6,183 nt of DNA. Source: Oscillospiraceae bacterium. GTDB lineage: Bacteria; Bacillota; Clostridia; Oscillospirales; Ruminococcaceae. The stretch's first letter is position 1. Each line of letters opens with the position of its first letter. The stretch spans positions 1-6,183 of the forward strand of contig JAEDOB010000143.1 in NCBI GenBank assembly GCA_016302225.1, written 5' to 3'. Both the position numbers and the translations under genes were made by a program. The notes under the pieces are model-generated. The model saw nothing but the letters and a program-made list of their open reading frames with translations. It was not told the origin of the DNA and did not search any database. Below, piece by piece: positions 1 through 5,485 of this stretch.

Positions 1-1385
1 GGCTTGCTTTCGGAAGAAAGACGGCTTGTAAGCTCCTCTGCCGCCTTATCAAAGGTGGGTGCCTGCTCCTTTTCGTTTTCCTCATTCAGAAAGCTTTCCG
101 CCTGACTGAGAATGTCGTCCATGGCAAACTCCGTGCTGCCCGGCTCGGGGTGTTCGACAGTTGGGATAGGCTTGTCGAATATCTCCCATTTGCTCGCACT
201 TGCAGCAGGGTATCTCTGCTCGGGAGCGGGTATATTGTCGGGCACAACATCGCTTCTCTTAACATTGTCCCCGATAGCGGAGAAGCTTTCCTGGGCTGCG
301 GGTTCAGCCGTAACAGCGGGCGCAGGAGCGGAAGAAGCAGCCTTAGGCACAGAAATTGCCGCCGTCCTTGCAGCTGCGGGGTCATAGCCCATAAGCTCAC
401 GGCAGGTCTTTCCGTTGGGGGAAACTCTGTTGCAGTAGGGCTTGTTGTAATCGGGAGTTTTGGTGAAAAATCTCTCGCATTTTTCGCATTTCTGCATATA
501 GATCCCGTTGGCTATCATCAGGTCAAATTCCAGGTCAATGACCGCCTTAAAGCTGTTGGGAATATATATCTCATCGGGAATATCCTCCAACGCTTCAACC
601 GCCGCCTTCATCTCAAACTCGGCGGGACGTGTCATATTCTTTATCCCCGAAAAAGCGTCCAGAGCCATCTGGTCACGCATAGGGTCGGTAGCATGGGTGT
701 AAAAGCCCGTTTCCGCTTCGGACAATATTCCCGAAAAGCGCTTGTAAATGCCCTTTGCCACCTTGCTGAGCATAAAGGGCGCATCGGGTATACACGCAGG
801 ATTGCATACTCTGGTATACGGCAGCTCCTCGGCAGTCATACCAAATTCGTTGGACGCCACCGACAGGCAGAGGTCAAAATAATCCTTCCTGACTCTGTAA
901 TCCTCGGGCTTCAAGCGGGAGCTGTCCTCGCCGCCGAAAATAAAGTCCAGCTTTTTCTTGGCGTACTCCTGAATTCTGACGATATTTACCCACTGATTTA
1001 TGGCTCTGTTGGTCTTATATTCGGAAATTCTGCGGAATATCTGCCGTTCATAGGAATTTTTCGGAGAAATGCAGCGGTTCCAAAGCTCCTCCAGCCCGAT
1101 TTTCTCGGAATGGCAGATAAATTCGATAATGCAGTCAAGGGCTATCATCTCGAATTCTGCGGGGAGCTTTGCCTCGATATACGGGTGGCATTTGAAGATG
1201 GAATTCTTTGCCATAGAAAGCTGACTTTCGGGCAGACTGCCGAATTTTCTTGCGTTTTTGCCCGCTTCGATACATTGTTCCCAAAAATATGTAAAGTCGA
1301 ATTCGATAAAATGCAGAAGCGTTTTTGAAAGCTCCAGCTTATGGAAATTGTTGCTGCCCTTAATAACAAACCATACGCTGTTCAT
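1..1385 (-). CDS. Hypothetical protein with Cys4 zinc-ribbon-like motif, DUF6076-like (partial, C-terminus off window)
   Basis: The minus strand is open without a stop from position 1385 to the left edge, giving 461 codons with the end missing. Residues 1-290 look globular and mostly helical, with many Phe/Tyr/Trp and charged residues. Residues 300-328 hold C300-x2-C303, then C318 and C328, in the pattern CEKCERFF...YC.R...TCRE, which looks like a zinc ribbon. From about residue 336 to the edge the chain is rich in Ala, Pro, Ser and Glu and probably disordered. The Cys motif and layout recall the DUF6076 family seen in clostridial genomes; I am moderately sure of that and know no function for it. 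I chose the ATG at 1385 because AAAGGA (1398-1403) lies 12 nt upstream. In-frame ATGs at 1397 and 1406 have no usable ribosome binding site. There is no signal peptide or membrane segment, so it is likely cytoplasmic. It has its own promoter and is separated from the upstream operon by a terminator. Confidence 0.85.
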   Translation of the reverse strand, partial: MNSVWFVIKGSNNFHKLELSKTLLHFIEFDFTYFWEQCIEAGKNARKFGSLPESQLSMAKNSIFKCHPYIEAKLPAEFEMIALDCIIEFICHSEKIGLEELWNRCISPKNSYERQIFRRISEYKTNRAINQWVNIVRIQEYAKKKLDFIFGGEDSSRLKPEDYRVRKDYFDLCLSVASNEFGMTAEELPYTRVCNPACIPDAPFMLSKVAKGIYKRFSGILSEAETGFYTHATDPMRDQMALDAFSGIKNMTRPAEFEMKAAVEALEDIPDEIYIPNSFKAVIDLEFDLMIANGIYMQKCEKCERFFTKTPDYNKPYCNRVSPNGKTCRELMGYDPAAARTAAISVPKAASSAPAPAVTAEPAAQESFSAIGDNVKRSDVVPDNIPAPEQRYPAASASKWEIFDKPIPTVEHPEPGSTEFAMDDILSQAESFLNEENEKEQAPTFDKAAEELTSRLSSESK

Positions 1386-1431
1386 TACGGCTACCATTCC
1401 TTTCATTTTACGGTGATACTATATAATAAAC

Positions 1432-1452
1432 GTCCAAACGGACACAATTGTG
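1432..1452 (-). promoter_or_regulatory. Palindrome and adjacent small stem-loop in the 5' leader
   Basis: CACAATTGTG at 1443-1452 is a perfect 10-bp palindrome a few bases downstream of the predicted transcription start. It is joined to a second inverted repeat, GTCC-AAAC-GGAC at 1432-1443, so the two share a base. The position would suit a repressor operator or a leader RNA structure. Both repeats are short enough to occur by chance, so a regulatory role is only a possibility. Confidence 0.3.
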
Positions 1453-1463
1453 CATACTAATAT

Positions 1464-1492
1464 AGTATATCACATTTTTCGGCGGATTTCAA
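1464..1492 (-). promoter_or_regulatory. Sigma-A-type promoter with extended -10
   Basis: On the minus strand TTGAAA (1487-1492) and TATACT (1464-1469) are separated by exactly 17 nt, and a TG dinucleotide one base before the -10 makes it an extended -10. Transcription should start near 1457, leaving a leader of about 70 nt before the ATG at 1385. It lies just downstream of the terminator at 1522-1556, so it would drive the DUF6076-like gene on its own. Both hexamers match the housekeeping consensus at five of six positions. Confidence 0.8.
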
Positions 1493-1521
1493 TCTTTTTT
1501 TCATAAAAATATTTTCCTCAG

Positions 1522-1556
1522 AAAAAATAACCGCCGTACCTTTCCGATACAGCGGT
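1522..1556 (-). terminator. Rho-independent terminator after the GNAT gene
   Basis: Read on the minus strand, ACCGCTGTA (1548-1556) pairs with TACGGCGGT (1530-1538) over nine base pairs, one of them a G-U. The loop is nine bases, and the stem is followed by TATTTTTT. It begins about 10 nt after the stop codon of the GNAT gene. It separates that operon from the promoter of the next minus-strand gene. Confidence 0.88.
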
Positions 1557-1565
1557 GAAAATCCA

Positions 1566-2012
1566 TTAAAGCCATTGTATAAACGCCGTCTTATCCTCGG
1601 AATTATATCCCGCACGGCGGTAAAAATTCAGGGTGCTTTCCTGCTTTGAACCTGTCAGAAGCATGATTTTATAGCAGTTTTCCCCGACTGCTATCTTTTT
1701 TGCATAGTCAAGACAAGCCGTCGCCAGACCATTTCCCCGAAACGCTTCATGAGTGACCACATTCTCAATAAGCGCATAGGGACGCTGCCCATGTGTAAGA
1801 TTCGGCACAATAACGCAAACACAGGAGGAAACTATCTTCCCGTCGACCTCAGCACCGATAATATGGTGATCTCTGTCCGACATAACCTTGTCCCAAAGCT
1901 TGCGAAGCTGCTCGCTGTCCTCGGGAATGGGATTTTTGTGAAGCTGAGTGTAAAGCTCCATAAGCCCCCAAAGATCATCGGCTGTCAGTTCACGGATAAC
2001 CACATCGCCCAT
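1566..2012 (-). CDS. GNAT family N-acetyltransferase
   Basis: A 148-residue protein of the usual length for a single GNAT domain, which transfers an acetyl group from acetyl-CoA to an amine. The N-terminus VIRELTADDL is the typical first strand. The acetyl-CoA pyrophosphate loop is visible as RGNGLA at residues 92-97, before the helix ATACLDYAKKIA. The last motif, LLTGSKQESTLNFYRRAGY at about 118-136, is characteristic of the family. The substrate cannot be read from sequence. I chose the ATG at 2012, which leaves one base after the TGA of the SPFH gene and puts AGGA about 11 nt upstream. The ATG at 2021 is also possible and would overlap the SPFH gene by 8 nt, but its ribosome binding site would be too close. 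A still longer frame from 2051 lies inside the SPFH gene and is unlikely. The gene is probably translationally coupled to the SPFH gene and is the last of its operon. Confidence 0.9.
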   Translation of the reverse strand: MGDVVIRELTADDLWGLMELYTQLHKNPIPEDSEQLRKLWDKVMSDRDHHIIGAEVDGKIVSSCVCVIVPNLTHGQRPYALIENVVTHEAFRGNGLATACLDYAKKIAVGENCYKIMLLTGSKQESTLNFYRRAGYNSEDKTAFIQWL

Positions 2013-2013
2013 A

Positions 2014-2928
2014 TCACTCATCTTCCTCATCAGCAGCGGAGGACTGAACAACTACCGGCTTCGAAACGGGAGCGGACTGCTGTACCGTAGGAGTGCCCGA
2101 AGTATTCTGCTGCTGTTCAAGCATGGAAGTGAAGTCAAAAAGGCTTGTTCCGTCGGAAACTACCATAGGAAGCTGACCGTTCCACTTGTTTATGTACTCC
2201 ATCTGCAGCATCTGAGGGGTTATCTCCTGAGATTTCAGACGGTATGCTTCCGCTTCTGCCTTTGCCTGCTCCACCTTCTGCTGGGCTTCTACCTTGATCC
2301 TCTCGAGATCCTGCTGAGCCTTGAGAGCGTTCTGCTGTGCAGTCTGCTTTGCTTCGATAGCAGCGTTAAATTCTGCGGAAAAATCAAAGGAAATGATGTT
2401 GAATATCTTCAGTTCCAGACCAAAGGGACTGATTTTTTCCCCAAGCAATGCCATCATTTCATCACCGACGCTCTGGCGGTTTGTGATAAGCTCCTCGGCG
2501 GTAAATTTTGCCGTAACAGCCTTAACACATTCCTGTATTGCGGGATTGATGATGATAGCCTCATAGTCGGGACCTACATTTCTGTAGATCTCCGCAGATG
2601 CGCTGCTGCGGACATTATAGTTCAGCGCAATGGTGCTGGACACATTCTGAAGATCCTTTGAAGCGGAGGTGCAAGCCACCTCTGCCATCTTAACACGATT
2701 GTCTATCTTGACTATCTCCTGGATAAAGGGTATCTTGAAATGCAGTCCCTCGGTAAGCACGGTTTCGCTTACCTTTCCAAAGGTCTTTACAACTCCCGAA
2801 TGACCTGCATCAACAGTTGTAAAGGCATTTGCGGCAATAATGACAAGCACAAGCACAACAATAACAGTGCTGATTATCCTGCCGACCTTTTTGCCGCCAA
2901 CTTCAATTACATTACTATCATTACTCAT
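2014..2928 (-). CDS. Prohibitin/SPFH-family membrane protein
   Basis: A 304-residue membrane protein. Residues 17-34 form one hydrophobic segment (ISTVIVVLVLVIIAANAF region) after a short charged N-terminus. The SPFH/Band 7 domain follows at about 36-195, with the prohibitin-like pattern VDAGHSGVVKTFGKV and LTEGLHFKIPF, then KDLQNVSSTIALNY. Residues 185-235 are a heptad-like Ala/Gln/Glu/Lys coiled coil (AQQNALKAQQDLERIKVEAQ), which in this family mediates ring or cage assembly. The C-terminal tail from about 270 is Gln/Ser/Pro/Val-rich and ends in acidic DEEDE, likely disordered. Such proteins form large membrane assemblies that organise microdomains or modulate membrane proteases. Which of these it does is unknown. 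GGAG sits 10 nt before the ATG, and the upstream small membrane protein gene ends only 15 nt away, so the two are co-transcribed. Confidence 0.93.
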   Translation of the reverse strand: MSNDSNVIEVGGKKVGRIISTVIVVLVLVIIAANAFTTVDAGHSGVVKTFGKVSETVLTEGLHFKIPFIQEIVKIDNRVKMAEVACTSASKDLQNVSSTIALNYNVRSSASAEIYRNVGPDYEAIIINPAIQECVKAVTAKFTAEELITNRQSVGDEMMALLGEKISPFGLELKIFNIISFDFSAEFNAAIEAKQTAQQNALKAQQDLERIKVEAQQKVEQAKAEAEAYRLKSQEITPQMLQMEYINKWNGQLPMVVSDGTSLFDFTSMLEQQQNTSGTPTVQQSAPVSKPVVVQSSAADEEDE

Positions 2929-2943
2929 TGCAAAACATCTCCG

Positions 2944-3147
2944 TTAAATTGATAAAACATCGTCATAAGCATCGGAATCTTCGTCATCATCAATGGAAAA
3001 ATCCCAATCGTCGTCAACCTCCAGCTCAGGCTCCGAACGGCGGTTGTTTTTCAGCATTGCCAAAAGATTAATTATCGTAAGTGCGATAGAAATAACAAGC
3101 ATTATCATTGTAACAATACTCATTGTGCTGACTTCATTCTTTTTCAT
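2944..3147 (-). CDS. Small single-pass membrane protein with acidic C-terminal tail
   Basis: A 67-residue protein. After MKKNEVSTM there is one strong hydrophobic segment at about residues 9-32 (SIVTMIMLVISIALTIINLL), then basic NNRR, then a tail at 39-64 in which about half the residues are Asp or Glu. The basic cluster next to the membrane suggests that the acidic tail is cytoplasmic. The start at 3147 is well supported by GGAGGT seven bases upstream. A longer frame from 3201 has no ribosome binding site. I do not recognise a family. It lies 15 nt before the SPFH gene, so it may be a partner or adaptor of that protein, but this is inference from position only. Its strong start signal and the tight spacing argue that it is a real gene despite its size. 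Confidence 0.8.
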   Translation of the reverse strand: MKKNEVSTMSIVTMIMLVISIALTIINLLAMLKNNRRSEPELEVDDDWDFSIDDDEDSDAYDDVLSI

Positions 3148-3154
3148 AAAAAAT

Positions 3155-3160
3155 ACCTCC
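3155..3160 (-). promoter_or_regulatory. Ribosome binding site of the small membrane protein
   Basis: GGAGGT on the minus strand lies seven bases before the ATG at 3147. It is close to the full anti-16S consensus, and it decides the start against the upstream in-frame ATG at 3201. Confidence 0.85.
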
Positions 3161-3195
3161 ATTTTTAACTGTAAAGCCTGTGTACCTGCGAAAAA

Positions 3196-3222
3196 TTTCA
3201 CTTTTCACTTTCCACTTTCCAC
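3196..3222. repeat. Heptamer tandem repeat (TTTCCAC/TTTTCAC)
   Basis: On the plus strand the units are TTTCAC, TTTTCAC, TTTCCAC and TTTCCAC in direct succession, with a degenerate fifth unit TCTTTAC up to 3229. On the transcribed strand this reads GTGGAAA GTGGAAA GTGAAAA GTGAAA. It starts a few bases after the stop codon of ricT and ends about 50 nt before the small membrane protein start, in non-coding DNA. The copy number could vary by slippage. Confidence 0.75.
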
Positions 3223-3229
3223 TCTTTAC

Positions 3230-4096
3230 TTATTTCCCTTCAAGCCCTTTAAGTGCTCTTATTTCATCTCTGTCAAGACGAATTTCGGCGTCCTTAATGA
3301 TAACAACATCGTTCTTGTCAAATACTACCGATGGATCCTGTGACTTTTCGGGCTTGACCTTCAGCTTGCCTGTCAGAAGATTTATCTCCTCCACATAGCC
3401 CTTGAACTGCGGTGTCTTTACATATGCGCCCACCTTGGGCATATGCCTGAGAAGATCCTCATAGGTGTCCTGCTCATATTTCAGACAGCACATCAGCCTG
3501 CCGCAGGTTCCCGATATTTTCGTGGGATTGAGTGACAGTCCCTGCTCCTTTGCCATTTTTATGGAAACGGGCTGGAACTCTCCGATATATGTGGCGCAGC
3601 AGAAGGGTCTTCCGCATATGCCCAGACCGCCCAGCATTTTCGCCTCGTCACGAACGCCTATCTGACGAAGCTCAATTCTCGTGCGGAAGACCGAAGCTAA
3701 ATCCTTTACCAGCTCACGGAAATCCACACGTGTTTCCGCCGTGAAATAGAACAGCAGCTTGTTATTGTCAAAGGTGCATTCCACGTCCACCAGCTTCATA
3801 TCCAGCTTGTGGGCAAGGATCTTGTCCTGACAAATTTTCATAGCGTCCTGTTCCTTTTTCTTGTTCTGGGCTATGATCTTCATATCGTTTTCGTTAGCGA
3901 TGCGGATAACGGTTTTCAGGGGTGCAGTGACATTATTGTCCTCCACCATGCGGTTGGACATTACCACCTCTCCGCACTCGACACCTCTGGACGTTTCCAC
4001 AATAACCATGGCTCCTGCGTCCACCTTCAGATTCCCGGGGGAAAAATAGTACATCTTCCCCACGCTTTTAAATCTGACTCCTATAATTTCGGTCAT
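3230..4096 (-). CDS. ricT: RicT/YaaT, PSP1-domain cysteine-rich regulatory protein
   Basis: A 288-residue protein of the YaaT/RicT family, close to the length of its Bacillus subtilis relative. In B. subtilis RicT works with RicA and RicF in an Fe-S-containing complex that affects RNase Y-dependent mRNA processing, sporulation and competence. The PSP1 region covers roughly residues 60-145. The family signature is GGLGICGRPFCCATY at 156-170 and SGTCGRLMCCLKYE at 195-208, giving cysteines at 161, 166, 167, 198, 203 and 204, the likely cluster ligands. No membrane segment is present, so it is cytoplasmic. The ATG at 4096 is preceded by AAAGGA about 11 nt upstream. It follows holB by 32 nt, the same neighbour as in Bacillus, which supports the assignment. 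RicA and RicF genes are not in the window. Whether the host sporulates cannot be told here. Confidence 0.95.
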   Translation of the reverse strand: MTEIIGVRFKSVGKMYYFSPGNLKVDAGAMVIVETSRGVECGEVVMSNRMVEDNNVTAPLKTVIRIANENDMKIIAQNKKKEQDAMKICQDKILAHKLDMKLVDVECTFDNNKLLFYFTAETRVDFRELVKDLASVFRTRIELRQIGVRDEAKMLGGLGICGRPFCCATYIGEFQPVSIKMAKEQGLSLNPTKISGTCGRLMCCLKYEQDTYEDLLRHMPKVGAYVKTPQFKGYVEEINLLTGKLKVKPEKSQDPSVVFDKNDVVIIKDAEIRLDRDEIRALKGLEGK

Positions 4097-4128
4097 ATTT
4101 TTTTATTTCCTTTCCTTTTGGGACATAT

Positions 4129-5121
4129 TTATTTTACAGATACAAGCTCCGCCGTAAGTGCCGCCGCAGCTGCGGGAACATTGGCGTTTGCGTCCAGATA
4201 TTCAAGGGTACTGCGGAAACAGTCATGGGCTGCCGTTATCTTCTGATAGGAAAAAAGCGAGGCTATCTTCTCCGATGCCTGTTTGCAGCAGCCCGACAGA
4301 CAGCCGCCCCCCGTCCTAAGGGCAAGCCCGTCCCTGAGAATATCCACGCAAAGCAGGATAACGCTCCTCAGACGCTCCCTGTTCTCCCCCACCGAAGCAA
4401 GGGCTTTCAGCATACCGTACTCGTCGGAACCCGTCAGCGCAAGAGAAAAATCAGACGCTGCCGCCGCATTTTCCCGAATTTCGGCAGTTTCTATAAAGCT
4501 TCTGCACATTCCGATATTCCCGTGAAATGCGTCAACCGCCGCCATCACGTCATTTTCCGCAAAACCGTTCGCTGTCAGCTCCCCGAAGCATTCCTCCTCG
4601 GACGGACAGGCAACGGACATACAGATAAGCCTTGAGATCATAGTCGGCAGCAGCGCCTCTCTTGACTGCGCCGTAAAAATGAAACAGCAATGCTCGGGCG
4701 GTTCCTCGATAATTTTCAGAAGAACGCCCTGATTTTCCTTTGCTATCTTCTCACTGTCCGAAAAAATGTACAGCTTTTTGTCGCAGTCGTTGGGCATTAC
4801 ATAGGCATCAGCGGCGACATTTTGCAGCGTTTCCTTTGCGTAAAGCATGGATTTTCCGCTTCTTTCGGGATAGATAACATCGGGGTGTGTCCCGTTCAAT
4901 ATCCTTTTGCAATGCCTGCAAAGACGGTTTTCATCAAACTCATCTCCCGAAAGGCAGGGCTTGTCCCTATGCTCGCAGAGAATGTGGGACGCTATGAGCT
5001 TCGCAGCCGTTTTCCTTCCCGAACCGACGCTGCCCGTCAGCAGGAAACCGTGGGAAAGGCAGTCCTTTTTCAGCATTCCCGAAACTGCTTCGGAAATGTT
5101 TTCCTTGGCGTAAAGCTTCAT
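4129..5121 (-). CDS. holB: DNA polymerase III delta' subunit (clamp loader)
   Basis: A 330-residue protein, the usual length for delta' of Gram-positive bacteria. It is the non-motor subunit of the clamp loader that places the beta sliding clamp on primed DNA. Residues 23-38 carry the AAA+ start SHGFLLTGSVGSGRKT. The P-loop is altered, with Arg36 in the position of the usual lysine followed by Lys37-Thr38. A four-cysteine zinc module follows with C49, C56, C68 and C71 (CRHCKRI), then GTHPDV. The conserved LLKIIEEPP lies at 134-142, and the usual arginine-finger SRC motif reads SRL at 163-165. The ATG at 5121 is two bases after the stop of darA, with AAAGGT seven bases upstream, so the two are probably translationally coupled. 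The C-terminal 130 residues are Ala-rich and diverged, as is usual for the collar domain. Confidence 0.93.
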   Translation of the reverse strand: MKLYAKENISEAVSGMLKKDCLSHGFLLTGSVGSGRKTAAKLIASHILCEHRDKPCLSGDEFDENRLCRHCKRILNGTHPDVIYPERSGKSMLYAKETLQNVAADAYVMPNDCDKKLYIFSDSEKIAKENQGVLLKIIEEPPEHCCFIFTAQSREALLPTMISRLICMSVACPSEEECFGELTANGFAENDVMAAVDAFHGNIGMCRSFIETAEIRENAAAASDFSLALTGSDEYGMLKALASVGENRERLRSVILLCVDILRDGLALRTGGGCLSGCCKQASEKIASLFSYQKITAAHDCFRSTLEYLDANANVPAAAAALTAELVSVK

Positions 5122-5123
5122 TT

Positions 5124-5447
5124 TCAGACCTTTTCAAACCGCTCAATGTCGGTCACAAAGATGGTTGCGCCGCCCACCGTTACCTCAACGGGGAACGACT
5201 GGTATGTACCCACGCCCATAGTTGTGGCAGACGGAACAAACTGCTTCCTTTTTCTGGAAGCGTGAGATATAATATCAATTACCTTGTCAACATTTTCGTT
5301 TTCGGTGCAGATAAGGAACGTGGTGTTCCCCGACATAAGAAATCCGCCCGTAGAAGCGAGCTTTGTTGCAAAAAAGCCCTCCTTGGTGAGATTTCCCGAA
5401 ACGGTCTGGCTGTCATCGTTGTTGACTATGGCATAAATAAGCTTCAT
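5124..5447 (-). CDS. darA: Cyclic di-AMP receptor DarA (PII-like)
   Basis: A 107-residue PII-like protein, nearly the length of the B. subtilis protein (YaaQ/DarA, also called PstA). It forms a trimer that binds c-di-AMP in the clefts between subunits. The family signature is clear: MKLIYAIV at the start, TKLASTGGFLMSGNTTF at 28-44, and PVEVTVGGATIFV at 86-98. Thr28, Gly35-Phe36 and Asn41 lie in the stretch that lines the ligand pocket in solved relatives. The downstream output of this receptor is not established in the family. GGAGGA (5454-5459) is seven bases before the ATG. It sits between the PLP decarboxylase and holB. In Bacillus the yaaR gene lies between darA and holB, and here it is missing, with a gap of only two bases. 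Confidence 0.95.
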   Translation of the reverse strand: MKLIYAIVNNDDSQTVSGNLTKEGFFATKLASTGGFLMSGNTTFLICTENENVDKVIDIISHASRKRKQFVPSATTMGVGTYQSFPVEVTVGGATIFVTDIERFEKV

Positions 5448-5453
5448 AAAAAA

Positions 5454-5459
5454 TCCTCC
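5454..5459 (-). promoter_or_regulatory. Ribosome binding site of darA
   Basis: GGAGGA on the minus strand is seven bases before the ATG at 5447. It is the strongest initiation signal among the four housekeeping genes, in keeping with separate initiation of darA after the 38-nt gap from the decarboxylase. Confidence 0.8.
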
Positions 5460-5485
5460 GTGTTTAGTCGGAATTATCCGTAATT

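Noticed and set aside
86..400. Minus-strand frame of 104 codons overlapping the DUF6076-like gene
   Set aside because: It lies in another frame of the same strand, has Leu/Arg-rich composition typical of a shifted frame, and has no ribosome binding site.
150..1328. Long plus-strand open frame of 392 codons
   Set aside because: It is antisense to the minus-strand gene that is open over the whole region. The minus frame has a coherent protein with a Cys4 motif, a promoter and a ribosome binding site, while the plus frame has none and its translation looks random.
2944..3201. Longer 85-residue form of the small membrane protein starting at 3201
   Set aside because: The extra 18 residues cover the strong GGAGGT ribosome binding site of the inner ATG, and no ribosome binding site precedes the outer ATG.
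3148..3229. Possible promoter before the small membrane protein gene
   Set aside because: The best pair I could find (TTCGCA, 18 nt, TTAAAA) matches the consensus poorly, so I do not call it. Read-through from ricT explains expression.
3196..3229. CRISPR-like array
   Set aside because: The units are 7 bases and contiguous, with no spacers, so this is a simple tandem repeat.
4690..5265. Plus-strand frame of 191 codons opposite holB and darA
   Set aside because: It runs opposite two clearly recognisable conserved genes and shows no recognisable domain or start signal.
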